Source: Betaproteobacteria bacterium (lineage in GTDB: Bacteria > Pseudomonadota > Gammaproteobacteria > Burkholderiales > Casimicrobiaceae). Taken from it: a stretch of 64,000 bases of DNA. A program made the position numbers and the translations under genes. The notes under the pieces are model-generated. The model ran no database searches. It was not told where the DNA came from and saw only the letters and a program-made list of their open reading frames with translations. The stretch spans positions 62,001 to 126,000 of the forward strand of contig JAAFJO010000006.1 in NCBI GenBank assembly GCA_013298145.1. The letters run 5' to 3'. Below are positions 19,297 to 28,970 of this stretch, one piece after another; position 1 is the stretch's first letter, and every line of letters begins with the position of its first letter.

Positions 19297-19829
19297 GCGC
19301 ACTTCCTCTTCAAATAAAAACGCAGTGTAGCGATGCGCCGCTTCAAGCACGACGTCCGCTTGTACGGTTGAAAGCTTTTTCAAGGACGCCCAGGATCGCT
19401 GGCCTCGGTATTGGCCATCGCCCAGCCATGCATCACGCGTCGCCATTGGTCGGGCGCCGCACGTGTTGAAGTTGAAACGCGAGTTGAAGCAGCCTTGCCT
19501 GCGCGTAGCGGCATTCAGCGCTTCGCCACGCTGCTCGGAATGGTGATGTTGGGCCTTCTGCTGATCGCGAGCCTCTCGTTAACGAACGTACCCGCCGTCC
19601 GCGACTGAACGTTTGCGGCTATCCACGCCAGTGGGAGCGCGGCAAGCAACACAACACTTACAAGATTTAAAAGGAGGGCTTTGGGCGCATCGGCAAACTT
19701 TGAAACAACTCGACGTGCTTTGAAAGCCGAAAACTGAGGGCCGTTACAAGCAACACACGACTTACTTTCTGCGATTGACCGACCTGCTCGTTAAACTTTC
19801 GGCCTGCATTCCACGCGCGTAGCCAAAAA
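19297..19829. other. Intergenic region between ABM protein and moeA
   Basis: Divergent promoter region of the ABM gene and moeA. A plus-strand frame here could encode a short peptide with one hydrophobic stretch near 19530-19590. It starts with TTG inside the opposite upstream region and has no ribosome site, so I do not call it. Confidence 0.4.
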
Positions 19830-21095
19830 ATGACTTCAACGATCCGCGAAATCTCCTGTGCCGACGACTACGATCCGAATTCGATGCCGGTCGATAAGGC
19901 TCGGGAGTTCATCTCTCGGTTTCTCTCGCCGATTGCAGACACGGAGCGCGTGCCCATTCGCTCCGCGCTTGGGCGCGTGGTTGCCGAAGATGTACCCTCG
20001 CCGATTGACGTGCCCGGCCACGACAACTCGGCGATGGACGGCTGGGCATATCGACATAGCGATCTCGTGCAAGGCGGCCCGATCACTGCGATGAAGCGCA
20101 TCGGCACGAGCTACGCAGGCAAGCCGTATTTGGGCAACGTCGGCACGCGAGAGTGTGTTCGTATCTTTACCGGCGCGGTCATGCCAGCCGGTTGCGACAC
20201 CGTGGCGATGCAAGAACGCGTCACTGAGAACGCTGAGGGCGTACAGATTCCAAACGACCTGAAGGCTGGTCAAAATCGGCGCTTTCGCGGCGAGGATCTA
20301 AAGGCGGGCGCGATCGCGCTAAATCAGGGGGCTTTGTTCACGCCGGCCCATTTAGGTCTGGCGGCGAGCCTTGGAATCGGTGAAATCAACGTTTATCGAA
20401 AATTGCGTGTTGCCTTTTTCTCTACGGGGGATGAACTAAAAAGTATTGGTTCACAGCTGGGCGTGGGCGAGATTTACGACAGCAACCGTTACACCATTTT
20501 CGGGATGCTCGAACGCGCCGGTTGTCAGCCGATTGATCTCGGTAATTTTGTGGACGAACCGGAGGCGATCCGCACCGCGTTTGAGCGCGCCTCGGCGTGT
20601 TCGGACGTAATCGTGACGAGCGGCGGCGTCTCGGTCGGCGAAGCGGATTTCATCAAGCAAATGTTGAATGAATTGGGTGAAGTGCTGTTCTGGAAAATCG
20701 CGATGAAACCGGGCAGACCGATGGCCGTGGGCAAAGTCGGTGGCGCGTATTTCTTCGGGTTGCCTGGTAATCCAGTCGCCGTCACCGTCACCTTCTACCA
20801 ATTCGTGCGAAACGCGCTTGCCACGCTGCAAGGTCGCTCAGATTACAAGCTGCCACCTTACTTAAAGGCAAAGCTCACGAGCCACGTGAAAAAGCTGCCC
20901 GGTCGCACTGAATTTCAGCGCGGCATCTTGACGATGACCGAAAGCGGCTACGAAGTGAAAACAACGGGCGACCAGGGCTCAGGCATCCTCTCTTCCATGA
21001 CACAAGCGAATTGCTTCGTCGTGCTCGGTACCGACGTGGGAAGCGTCGAAGCAGGGCAAATTGTGGATGTGCAGATGTTTGAAGGCGTGATGTAG
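19830..21095 (+). CDS. moeA: Molybdopterin molybdenumtransferase
   Basis: Inserts molybdate into adenylylated molybdopterin. It has 421 residues. The N-terminal signature DNSAMDGWA lies at about 65-73, the MoCF-binding region contains STGDELKSIGSQL, EIYDSNRY and TSGGVSVGEADF, and FFGLPGNPVAVTVTF precedes the C-terminal beta domain. It belongs functionally with fdhD and mobA upstream. The next gene follows after 43 bases. Confidence 0.96.
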   Translation: MTSTIREISCADDYDPNSMPVDKAREFISRFLSPIADTERVPIRSALGRVVAEDVPSPIDVPGHDNSAMDGWAYRHSDLVQGGPITAMKRIGTSYAGKPYLGNVGTRECVRIFTGAVMPAGCDTVAMQERVTENAEGVQIPNDLKAGQNRRFRGEDLKAGAIALNQGALFTPAHLGLAASLGIGEINVYRKLRVAFFSTGDELKSIGSQLGVGEIYDSNRYTIFGMLERAGCQPIDLGNFVDEPEAIRTAFERASACSDVIVTSGGVSVGEADFIKQMLNELGEVLFWKIAMKPGRPMAVGKVGGAYFFGLPGNPVAVTVTFYQFVRNALATLQGRSDYKLPPYLKAKLTSHVKKLPGRTEFQRGILTMTESGYEVKTTGDQGSGILSSMTQANCFVVLGTDVGSVEAGQIVDVQMFEGVM

Positions 21096-21138
21096 TCACG
21101 CGGCACATTTTTTCCTTCGCGTTTGGGAACGGGTTCAG

Positions 21139-21738
21139 ATGGGTTGGCCAATCATCGTTTTGCTCGCACTTGCGCTCTGGGGTGCGTATAACGGATACAC
21201 CACGCGCGAGATCAAGCACCCGCCGGGCGTGATCGCGCCGGATGCGCCCGTTCAGCGCAACTTTGAAAACGGCAAAGCCTTTCAAATCAAAGATTTCACC
21301 ATCACGCCGCGAGCCAAGTTCTCGCTCACCGCGCGCGTACTCGCCCGTGAAAGGTATCGATCTGATGCAGCGGCAGACATCATCCCCATCGACATTGCGT
21401 TTGGCTGGGGACCGATGTCAGACACCGCCTTGATCGACAAACTAAAGATTTCACAGAGCGGTCGCTTTTATTTCTGGGGCTATCAAGGGCAACCGCCCGC
21501 CGCGCACGAGGTCATCATCCGATCATCCGCAAACATGCATCTCATCCCCGCAGACAGCATTACGCGCGAGCGCCTGCTCGATGCACGCGTGGGCGACGTG
21601 CTTGAGCTCGAAGGTGAATTGGTGGACGTTAAGCGGAGCAACGGCTGGAATATCAGCACATCGCTCACGCGCGACGATTCCGGCGGCGGAGCGTGTGAAG
21701 TGATTTATGTGCGCCACGTGATCGCGCGAGGCTCATGA
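21139..21738 (+). CDS. Conserved membrane-anchored protein, unknown function
   Basis: I cannot name the family with certainty. It has 199 residues: one N-terminal membrane segment (WPIIVLLALALWGAYNGYT), then a soluble periplasmic domain of about 170 residues rich in beta strands. Phrases such as DIAFGWGPMSDTALIDKL, FYFWGY and NMHLIPAD resemble a conserved hypothetical group in Proteobacteria. Its stop overlaps the nitrilase-family ATG by four bases, so the two are coupled. Confidence 0.75.
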   Translation: MGWPIIVLLALALWGAYNGYTTREIKHPPGVIAPDAPVQRNFENGKAFQIKDFTITPRAKFSLTARVLARERYRSDAAADIIPIDIAFGWGPMSDTALIDKLKISQSGRFYFWGYQGQPPAAHEVIIRSSANMHLIPADSITRERLLDARVGDVLELEGELVDVKRSNGWNISTSLTRDDSGGGACEVIYVRHVIARGS

Positions 21739-22505
21739 ACGAGAGCCTTCGTATCGCCATCGTTCAGCAGCGCATGTACTGGACGACGCAAGAGAACACA
21801 CAATTCATCCTCGGCAAGATAGAGAGTGCGGCCCGACACGGCGCACAGATTTGCGTTTTCCCTGAACTTGCCGTCACGGGTTTCCATCGTCAAATCAGAA
21901 CTGAGGCGACGCCCGAGATCGTGGCACCCGCGCTTTCGGATATCCGCAAAGCCTGCGCGAAGTTCCGGGTTGCTTCCTTAGTCGGCACGCCCACCTTCGA
22001 TACGTTCGGAAACATATTCAACAGCGCCGAATTCATCACGGATACGGGCGAGACGTGCGCGACCATTGCAAAGATCGGCATCACGCCCGCAGAGGCCACG
22101 TTTTTCGCGGAGGGCGCAGAGCGACCCATCGTCGATTTTTTGGGACACCGCAGCACAGCGATCCTCTGTCGCGAAGCGAACGATGTCGAACTCTTACAAG
22201 CGCAAATTGCTACGAACACTGTAGACATCATCTACTGGCCCGGCATCATGCGCCCCGATCCGGAAAAGCCGGACAACGCAGAGCATCACCTACTCGATGC
22301 GTCATCGCTCGCGAAGCATACGGGTGCGTACATCATCCAAGCAAATTGGCCGATGTCACTCAACTACCCAGAAGAATCGATAGATTCAGGGCACAGCATC
22401 GTCATTTCACCGAGCGGAGAAACGCTGTTTCGCCTGCCGAAAGCGCAGGTTGGAATGGGCGTGTTCACGCTTGGGGACACACATTTCATTTGGATAGAAC
22501 TTTAG
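21735..22505 (+). CDS. Carbon-nitrogen hydrolase (nitrilase superfamily)
   Basis: Cytoplasmic amidase/nitrilase-fold enzyme of 256 residues. The catalytic triad can be placed: Glu44 (VFPELAVTGF), Lys113 (TIAKIGITP) and Cys145 (TAILCREAND). The nucleophile elbow is not the usual CxD/CYD type, so the substrate class is unclear; ureidopropionase- and omega-amidase-like activities are both possible. It is translationally coupled to the membrane-anchored protein upstream. Confidence 0.85.
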   Translation: MNESLRIAIVQQRMYWTTQENTQFILGKIESAARHGAQICVFPELAVTGFHRQIRTEATPEIVAPALSDIRKACAKFRVASLVGTPTFDTFGNIFNSAEFITDTGETCATIAKIGITPAEATFFAEGAERPIVDFLGHRSTAILCREANDVELLQAQIATNTVDIIYWPGIMRPDPEKPDNAEHHLLDASSLAKHTGAYIIQANWPMSLNYPEESIDSGHSIVISPSGETLFRLPKAQVGMGVFTLGDTHFIWIEL

Positions 22506-22559
22506 GTGTAACTCGCCCGCTTTGATACGCTTCTGCATCAATTCCATATCACGCACAGC

Positions 22560-24539
22560 ATGAAAAAAGCCAAACACCTCACCGCGCATTTGTCTGTGGA
22601 CCACCTCTGGCAGTGTGAGCGGATCGGAACACCCAGCATTTCGCCAGACGGCAAATGGGTGGCGGTAGATCAAACGCAGTATTCGATGGAAACCAACGAG
22701 TCGGCGACACAGCTCTGGCTTTACTCCACCGATGGCAAAGTGCGCAAACAGCTCACTAGCGCGGGCAAGAAAAATGCGAGTCCGCAGTGGTCGCCCGACG
22801 GAAAATGGATTGCGTTTTGCGCCAAGCGCGAAGGCGATGACGCCGCTCAGCTCTACGTCATCGCGCCCGACGGTGGGGAAGCGCGCCGCGTGACCCAACT
22901 TTCCACGGGCGTGTCGTCGCCGCGATGGTTCCCCGACGGCAAGCGCGTGCTCGCGATATCGAACGTGTGGCCCGATCTGAAATCTGACGCAGCGCAAGCC
23001 CAGCGCGCGAAAGCTAACAAAGAATCGAAAGTTCAAGCGAAGGTCATTGAAATAGATAACTATCGCTACTGGGATCACTGGATTTGCGATGGCAAGCGCC
23101 CGCATCTCTTTGAAATCGACATCGCAAACGGCGGCGCAAAGGATCTTTTTGCGGGCAAGCCTTGGACGCTCTCACTGGCCGACGTTGGCCCTTCCGATTT
23201 CGCGATTTCGCCCGATGGCGCTGAGATCGCATGGCTACAGCCGAACGAGCCGACCCGCACGATTGATCCCAATACGATTCATCTGCTCAATCTCAAAACG
23301 CGTCGCACTCAGTCGATTGATCCGGGCGATATGCGCCTCGGCCAACCGGTGTATTCGAACAAAGGCGACCAACTGGTCTTCTTGGCAACGCCCACTGCAT
23401 CGCCAACGCAGCACACGCGCCTGATGCATTGGCAACGCAAAGGCAGCAAGTGTGAACGGCTTGCGGCGAAATGGCCGAGAAGCGTGGGAACGTATGGCGC
23501 GGCCCAATTGCAATGGACAACGGACGATCGAGCGATCCTTTTCACCGCCGAGGATTCAGGCCAGCAACACCTCTATTCACTCCCGCTCGAGGCTAGCGAG
23601 CCGATTCGTATTGCCAGCGGTGGCTACATCCATGCCTTCGATCTCGCTCGTGACGGCGGGCAACTCGTCTACACACGATCAAGCATCGATCATCCTGCGC
23701 AACTTTTCGCGCGAAGCGAGCGCGGCGAAACGCGCCTTGATCGCTGCAACAAATTTTTGGATTCAATCAAACTTGGTGATTGGGAAAGTCGCGTGTTCAA
23801 GGGGTGGAAACGCGAAGACGTGCAGGCCTTCATTTGCTACCCACCGAACTACGATCCGAAGAAGAAATACCCGTTGCTTCAAAACGTGCACGGCGGCCCG
23901 CACGCCTCACACATCGATACCTTCCACTATCGCTGGAACATGCACGCGTTCGCCGCGGAAGGCTATGTCGTCGCCGCAGTGAACTTCCACGGATCGGCAG
24001 GCTTTGATGAAAAGTTTCTGGGCAGCTTGAATGGCAATGTCGCAATGCCCGCCTACACCGACGTAGAAGCCGTCACCGACGCACTCATTCGCGATGGCAT
24101 CGTGGATAAAAACAAGCTCTACGCCGCTGGCGGCAGCTACGGCGGCCTGATGGTTGCCTGGATGAACGGGCACACAGATCGCTACAAGGCGATGGTGTGC
24201 CACGCGGGTGTGTACGACTGGCAAGCGCAGTTTGGCGACGATCTCTATCTCTGGACAGAGAAAGAGCTTGGCGCTTGGCCGTGGGACGATCCCAAAAAAC
24301 ACGCCGCGCAATCGCCACACACCTACGCGAAGAACATGAAAACGCCGACCCTCGTCATCCACGGCGAACTCGACTACCGCGTGCCGTACTACGAAGGCCT
24401 TGAGTACTACAACACCCTGCGCGCCAAAGGCATCCCGGCAAGACTCGTCATCTACCCTGACGAAAACCACTGGATCTTAAAACCACAAAATTCACGGCTT
24501 TGGTATCGTGAGTTTTTTGCGTGGTTGAAGCGGTTTTGA
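22560..24539 (+). CDS. S9-family prolyl oligopeptidase-like serine peptidase
   Basis: Peptidase of 659 residues with an N-terminal beta-propeller (TolB/WD-like blades such as SPDGKWVAVDQ and WSPDGKWIAF) and a C-terminal alpha/beta-hydrolase domain. The predicted triad is Ser526 (GGSYGGL), Asp605 (HGELDYRVPY) and His637 (DENHWILKP). The oxyanion region NVHGGPHASH is present. No signal peptide is seen, so it probably cleaves short peptides in the cytoplasm. It resembles the acylaminoacyl/dipeptidyl-peptidase subgroup S9C. Single gene, followed by hairpins. Confidence 0.93.
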   Translation: MKKAKHLTAHLSVDHLWQCERIGTPSISPDGKWVAVDQTQYSMETNESATQLWLYSTDGKVRKQLTSAGKKNASPQWSPDGKWIAFCAKREGDDAAQLYVIAPDGGEARRVTQLSTGVSSPRWFPDGKRVLAISNVWPDLKSDAAQAQRAKANKESKVQAKVIEIDNYRYWDHWICDGKRPHLFEIDIANGGAKDLFAGKPWTLSLADVGPSDFAISPDGAEIAWLQPNEPTRTIDPNTIHLLNLKTRRTQSIDPGDMRLGQPVYSNKGDQLVFLATPTASPTQHTRLMHWQRKGSKCERLAAKWPRSVGTYGAAQLQWTTDDRAILFTAEDSGQQHLYSLPLEASEPIRIASGGYIHAFDLARDGGQLVYTRSSIDHPAQLFARSERGETRLDRCNKFLDSIKLGDWESRVFKGWKREDVQAFICYPPNYDPKKKYPLLQNVHGGPHASHIDTFHYRWNMHAFAAEGYVVAAVNFHGSAGFDEKFLGSLNGNVAMPAYTDVEAVTDALIRDGIVDKNKLYAAGGSYGGLMVAWMNGHTDRYKAMVCHAGVYDWQAQFGDDLYLWTEKELGAWPWDDPKKHAAQSPHTYAKNMKTPTLVIHGELDYRVPYYEGLEYYNTLRAKGIPARLVIYPDENHWILKPQNSRLWYREFFAWLKRF

Positions 24540-24760
24540 TCGTCGCCGCTCCCGCTGGGAGCAGCGTACGCGCGGGACACCGTTTGCGGCGGTCTCGACC
24601 AAATGTCGAGATTCGGCGAACCGAACACAGGTCAGCGCGCGTTTAGCCCCGCACTTGATGTCGGGGCTGGGCGAGGGAAAACAGACCAGCACTACACGGC
24701 TCAATTGACCAAGCCAGCGAGCGACGTAAAACAGCATCAACCTCAAGCGGAATCAACCCG
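24540..24760. repeat. Intergenic region with three hairpins
   Basis: Three perfect small stem-loops lie in a row after the peptidase gene: GCTCCC/GGGAGC (24548-24562), TCTCGAC/GTCGAGA (24593-24611) and AGCCCCG/CGGGGCT (24645-24668). The last resembles the dispersed GCCCC/GGGGC repeats. None has a T-run. Possibly RNA-end stabilising structures or repeat remnants. Confidence 0.55.
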
Positions 24761-24994
24761 ATGAAAGTCAACGTCCGCGAAGCGAAAGCGCATCTCTCGC
24801 GCTTACTTGAACGCGTGCCTGCGGGCGATAAAATCACCATCGCCAAAACCGGAATATCGATTGCGAAACTCATCCCCATCCACGCGAAGCGCAATGCCCT
24901 TCCATACGGTTTGCTCAAAGGCACGTTGAAAATCAAAGAAGGTTTCGACAACCCGCTGCCCGACGATTTCATCGCGGGCTTCGAGCGGCGCTAA
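24761..24994 (+). CDS. Phd/YefM-type antitoxin
   Basis: A 77-residue protein beginning MKVNVREAKAHLSRLLERV, followed by GDKITIAKTGISIAKLIP. This is the DNA-binding N-terminal domain of prevent-host-death antitoxins. The C-terminal tail (FDNPLPDDFIAGFE) is the toxin-neutralising segment seen in partners of VapC-like PIN toxins. The adjacent toxin gene, overlapping at the stop (TAATG), is disrupted, so this antitoxin appears to be an orphan. Confidence 0.88.
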   Translation: MKVNVREAKAHLSRLLERVPAGDKITIAKTGISIAKLIPIHAKRNALPYGLLKGTLKIKEGFDNPLPDDFIAGFERR

Positions 24995-25411
24995 TGCGCA
25001 TCCTCCTCGACACGCCCATCTTCCTCTGGCTTGTCACTGACGACCGCAAGGCAAAGAAAACGCTACGAACGTAAATCGAAGCGGCCACTGAGGTATACGT
25101 CTCCGCGGCGTCCGCCCGGGAGGTTGCGATCAAACACACTTAAGGCTAGCTCGACGGCGATCCCGTCGCATTTCGTCAAGCGATCGATGCCTTTGGTTTT
25201 CGCGAGCTGCTGATCACTGGCGAACAAACGCTTGTAGTTGCGAAACTTCGGCCGATTCGAAAAGATCCGCTTCATCGATTGCTGATTGGACAGGCACGCC
25301 GAGTGGCCGACATAACTCAGTGCAGACTCGGGGCTTCGCGGATACAGCAATCTGCACTTGGTTCAGAAAATGGGCTATGTGTGCCCTGCGCTGTCATCTT
25401 GGTTCGCGTGA
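24994..25411 (+). pseudogene. Disrupted VapC-like PIN-domain toxin
   Basis: Reading from the ATG at 24994 gives a PIN-domain protein in fragments: RILLDTPIFLWLVTDDRKAK, then stop codons at codons 27, 48 and 50, interleaved with clear toxin sequence (VYVSAASAREVAIKH, LDGDPVAF, FGFRELLITGEQTLVVAKL, RKDPLHRLLIGQAR). After about 25320 the homology continues one frame over (ADSGLRGYSNLHLVQKMG), ending at 25411. With three nonsense codons and one frameshift it cannot make an intact ribonuclease. Confidence 0.87.
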
Positions 25412-25602
25412 GTCACTCGAACCACGAGCAGACTACGAGGCATCTTCTCGATCCTCGGTTGCTCTTTCTGCGAAAAGTCGGTTGACAGTTAATTTACGCC
25501 GCTTTCTTTGCCAACCTGTGATTCGTCGCATGCCTCTCGCGCCGTCACGCGATGCGATCTATCGTCGCCAACATTGCGTCCTATAACAACGAGGAGTACG
25601 GG

Positions 25603-26154
25603 GTGGCACTATTTTTTTCTACTCGTAGCAGTGCTTTTCGCTGCGCCGCGCAGCGGATCGCGCATGCGTTCACACGGTTGTCGGGGTGTGTGGTGCTTGT
25701 GGCTTGTATGTCGTTTCCGGCGATTGCAGAGCCGAACCGGCCACCCTCCTCGGTGCTTTCGGGTTTATCGCTTGAGGCGAAAATGGTGGTGCTCGACACC
25801 GACTTCTTCGACGCTTATAACCAATGCGACCTCAGACGTTTCGGCGATTACATGGTGCCGAACGTGGAATTTCTTCACGACCAAGGCGGGCTGATGCTCT
25901 CTCGAGCAATGGTGGTTGCAGCGACCAAAAAATACATCTGCGGCAAGGTTCGTCGTGAATTGGTGCCAGGCTCTTTACGTGTGTACCCGATAAAGAACTA
26001 CGGCGCGCTTGCGATGGGGGAGCATCGCTTTTGTGAACTGGCAACGCAGCAATGCGTGGGCATCGCGAAGTTCACGCATGTATGGCGCGAGCGCAATGGC
26101 AAGTGGCAGATGACTAGGATCCTCTCCTACGATCATCAACCGCTCAAGCCCTAG
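25603..26154 (+). CDS. NTF2-like (DUF4440-type) secreted protein
   Basis: I start this at the GTG at 25603, with GAGGAG 7 bases upstream; an in-frame ATG at 25552 would add 17 residues. A signal-like segment (LSGCVVLVACMSFPAIAE) is followed by an NTF2/SnoaL-like domain: DTDFFDAYNQCDLRRFGDYM, VEFLHDQGG, then KFTHVWRERNGKWQMTRILS, which is the usual closing strand of DUF4440 proteins. The function is unknown; it probably binds a small molecule in the periplasm. Confidence 0.75.
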   Translation: MALFFSTRSSAFRCAAQRIAHAFTRLSGCVVLVACMSFPAIAEPNRPPSSVLSGLSLEAKMVVLDTDFFDAYNQCDLRRFGDYMVPNVEFLHDQGGLMLSRAMVVAATKKYICGKVRRELVPGSLRVYPIKNYGALAMGEHRFCELATQQCVGIAKFTHVWRERNGKWQMTRILSYDHQPLKP

Positions 26155-26280
26155 GCTGATTCGGCTCTTCCCGATCTACGCAGGATGATCGTTACCGCCC
26201 AAAGAGAAACATTGATCAAGTGGTCAGCCCCTCACGCGGCGACTCGCTCGGCCGCGAGCCACATCAGCTGGCCGTACCGT

Positions 26281-26670
26281 TCAGAGCGCTTGTTTGAACA
26301 AATCGATGATGCGTTGTCGATTCGTTTGTCCGGTAGAGCGCGCGATTTCTTTTCCATCCTTAAACACGACGAATGTACTTTGTCGATTTACTCGCAAAAG
26401 GCGCTTTGCAAGCGTGTCGTAATCGTAGTCTGCACGAATTACAGTGATCGGTTTCAACGTGGGATCGTTCGCAAGTTCTTTGAGAATCGTTTCTTGCGTA
26501 CGGCACGTCGGGCACCACGGCGCGTAGAAATCAACGACGACGGGCTTGCCCTCGGCAAGCAATTTCTCAAACGTCGCCTTGTCGAAATTCTGATTTGCAA
26601 CCGCAGCGCCATTAAGGAGCAAGGCGACCGAAGCAATCACCCAAACACGGAAAACGTTGCTGATGCGCAT
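26281..26670 (-). CDS. Secreted thioredoxin-fold protein
   Basis: The ATG at 26670 gives 129 residues: a signal/membrane segment (VIASVALLLNGAAVA) and a thioredoxin domain with the active-site motif WCPTC (Cys53 and Cys56). A GTG at 26712 could add 14 residues. The -CPTC- pair and the DFYAPWCPTCRTQE context resemble periplasmic thiol-disulfide proteins and the DsbD C-terminal domain. It is likely a periplasmic reductase or exchange protein; the partner is unknown. Confidence 0.85.
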   Translation of the reverse strand: MRISNVFRVWVIASVALLLNGAAVANQNFDKATFEKLLAEGKPVVVDFYAPWCPTCRTQETILKELANDPTLKPITVIRADYDYDTLAKRLLRVNRQSTFVVFKDGKEIARSTGQTNRQRIIDLFKQAL

Positions 26671-26859
26671 ATCGAGAAAGGGCACGCGAACGGCCCGGGA
26701 AAATTGACACACTCGTCAATTCGAATCCGACACGCCGTTGGTTACACGTCGATGCAGGTTTTTCTCGCCTGTGGCACTTTTCTGCGCACGGCTTTACTTA
26801 AAGAATTCAGCGGCTGGAATTCGCTGAGACAAGCGCTTTTCTCGGCGCTGTCAGATCAA

Positions 26860-27384
26860 TCAATACAGGGCTAACCCGCGACGATCGTAGACACGTACGC
26901 GATCCCCGCGTCGCACGTCGACGTTTGCGGACTGCTCGAGCGTGATGATCTGCCCATTTTCCAATCGCACGCGAACAACGCTGTATTGCGCACCACCGCC
27001 GCGCTGGTTGCGTTCGATCTCGTTGCCTATGATCGCGCCGAGGACTGCACCGCCAACGGTGGCCGCGTCGCGCGCGCGACGCGATCCACCTGCTTGGTGC
27101 CCGACCACGCCACCGACGATGCCGCCGACAACTGCGCCAGCGCCGCTCGTGTTGCTGCCGCCACCGACGTACTGAACATCTTCCACCGTTCCGAACTCAA
27201 CCGAGCGATAGCCTTGCGGAATCACTTCGTTTGGGCCGTAGTTCACGGTTCGCGGTGCCTCGGAGCCGCTATAGCGCGGTTGCGGATCATAGTTCGCATA
27301 GCGCGGGCGATTGCTTTGACACCCCGTCAGTGCAATCACGCCGAGCAATGTGGCAGCGATGAGTAACTTGCTTTTCTGTTGCAT
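26860..27384 (-). CDS. Glycine-zipper lipoprotein (SlyB/Rick-17kDa-like)
   Basis: AAGGAG about 7 bases before 27384 fixes the start. The 174-residue product has a lipobox (VIALTGCQ), a Pro/Tyr-rich linker, a glycine-zipper 2TM segment (VVGGIVGGVVGHQAG and VGGAVLGAIIGNEIE) and a C-terminal beta domain (RVRLENGQIITLEQ). Family members are outer-membrane-associated and help envelope integrity. Single gene. Confidence 0.9.
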   Translation of the reverse strand: MQQKSKLLIAATLLGVIALTGCQSNRPRYANYDPQPRYSGSEAPRTVNYGPNEVIPQGYRSVEFGTVEDVQYVGGGSNTSGAGAVVGGIVGGVVGHQAGGSRRARDAATVGGAVLGAIIGNEIERNQRGGGAQYSVVRVRLENGQIITLEQSANVDVRRGDRVRVYDRRGLALY

Positions 27385-27530
27385 TCGAATCTCCTTCGAT
27401 GGGGCGCGCATTCGTTGCGCGACGGCAAGATAATCTAACGCTTGAACACGACGCGTAGAGGACATGCGCTCAGAAAAGCGCCCGCCGCGTCGCTCGCCAG
27501 CGACAACCGCGAGTCATACGCGCACGATGT

Positions 27531-27923
27531 TTACAACGCCGCTCGCGATTCGATGAGTTCGATCTTGTAGCCGTCCGGGTCCTGCACAAACGCAATCACC
27601 GTGCTGCCGCCCTTCACAGCCCCTGCCTCACGCGTGACGTTGCCACCCGCTGCGCGTACCTGTTCGCACGCCGCGGCGGCATTGGGCACAGCGATTGCGA
27701 TATGGCCGAACGCACCGCCCATTTCATAGCTTGAAACACCGTAGTTGTAGGTGAGTTCGATCACCGCGCCTTGGCTTTCATCGCCATAGCCAACGAACGC
27801 GAGTGAATACTTTTGCTCGGGTCGATCCGTTGTGCGCAGTAGCGTCATTCCCATCACGTGGGTGTAGAAATCAATGGACCGCTGCAAATCGCCGACTCGC
27901 AGCATGGTGTGAAGAATTCGCAT
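27531..27923 (-). CDS. gloA: Lactoylglutathione lyase (glyoxalase I)
   Basis: Isomerises the methylglyoxal-glutathione hemithioacetal to S-lactoylglutathione. It has 130 residues. The metal ligands His5, Glu56, His74 and Glu122 fall at the same positions as in E. coli Glo[21 protein letters not shown] and [13 protein letters not shown] ([13 protein letters not shown]) signatures are intact. Monocistronic on the minus strand. Confidence 0.96.
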   Translation of the reverse strand: MRILHTMLRVGDLQRSIDFYTHVMGMTLLRTTDRPEQKYSLAFVGYGDESQGAVIELTYNYGVSSYEMGGAFGHIAIAVPNAAAACEQVRAAGGNVTREAGAVKGGSTVIAFVQDPDGYKIELIESRAAL

Positions 27924-28076
27924 GTTTAACTTTCCTGGAAATAGTCGACGCGCTTCTGATTGTGAAGCGCAATGTGGCCGCTGGGATCAAAAGGCTGTGA
28001 AGCCCAAATTGTCTTTCATCGGCTGCGTTATGGGCGTTCTACACGCAGTGAATGGGATTGCGGGCATAGCTCACAC

Positions 28077-28970
28077 TCAGCTCACTACACGTAGCCGCAA
28101 GTGGTTACCCAGCGCAACGCGTTGAAAGCCCGCGCTCTCGTAAAGGGCGGTAGCCGCATCATTGCCCGCAACAACCGTGAGCGCAACGTTTTTTACCGGC
28201 GCTTGCGCAAACGCCCACGCAAGCGCATGCCGCAGAAGCGCGCGACCGAACCCTGAGCCGCGCTGATCCTTTAGAACTACAAGGTAGTCCACATAACCCT
28301 CAGTGCTGCCGGGCTCCCGACTTGCATGCACACATCCCACAAGGATTTCATTCACGGCAAGAACAAAGGTGACTGCCTCATCGCTTTCGGGCGCCGCAAA
28401 ATCATCGCGGGTGAGATACCCACCGGGGAACGCTTCTGCAGTAAGCGCAACCACGTCATCAATCCACGGCGCAGATATGAGCTCAATTCTGGGATCAAAC
28501 ATCGGGTTGGCGTGTTCCCGCTCAGCGGAGTAAACGGCGTTTTGTTTGAGCGATTCAAACTGCCAGCTCGACAGCGCGCTGAGTGCCCGACCGTAGGAGC
28601 TTTCGAGATACGCGTCCCAGGTGGCCACATCCTCAGCGAACCGCGCGCGAAGCGCATCGAAGGCCAGCTTGCCGATGGTTTCAAAGCGCGTTACAGCGCC
28701 TTGGGCAACGAACGGCCCGCGCAGCCATGCACGACGCAAATCAATCGCAACCTCTGCGCCATAAAGGCCAACCCAGCGACCATCCGCATCATCACGAATC
28801 GCGACGTAGAACACTTCGCGTTCGTTCTCCGACGCAACCGTTTCGGCAAGCCATTCAAAATCGGCGTGAAGGCAGCGAGCGCCCGCGTGTGACTGCGCAT
28901 GGTTGACGAGCGCCAACAACTCAGGATTTGTTGCGACTTCTCGTGGCGTAACTAAGTGGCAGGTAAGCAT
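28077..28970 (-). CDS. Two-domain GNAT N-acetyltransferase
   Basis: A 297-residue protein with a degenerate N-terminal GNAT-like half and an intact C-terminal GNAT domain: YVDYLVVLKDQRGSGFGRAL contains the acetyl-CoA loop (QRGSGFG), followed by ALTVVAGNDAATALYESAGFQ. The tandem arrangement resembles mycothiol synthase-type or other double-GNAT proteins, but the substrate is unknown. It is divergent from the epimerase gene. Confidence 0.82.
   Translation of the reverse strand: MLTCHLVTPREVATNPELLALVNHAQSHAGARCLHADFEWLAETVASENEREVFYVAIRDDADGRWVGLYGAEVAIDLRRAWLRGPFVAQGAVTRFETIGKLAFDALRARFAEDVATWDAYLESSYGRALSALSSWQFESLKQNAVYSAEREHANPMFDPRIELISAPWIDDVVALTAEAFPGGYLTRDDFAAPESDEAVTFVLAVNEILVGCVHASREPGSTEGYVDYLVVLKDQRGSGFGRALLRHALAWAFAQAPVKNVALTVVAGNDAATALYESAGFQRVALGNHLRLRVVS

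Noticed and set aside
19411..19608. Small plus-strand frame with one hydrophobic stretch
   Set aside because: TTG start, no ribosome site, and it begins in the upstream region of a divergent gene. Could be a chance frame.
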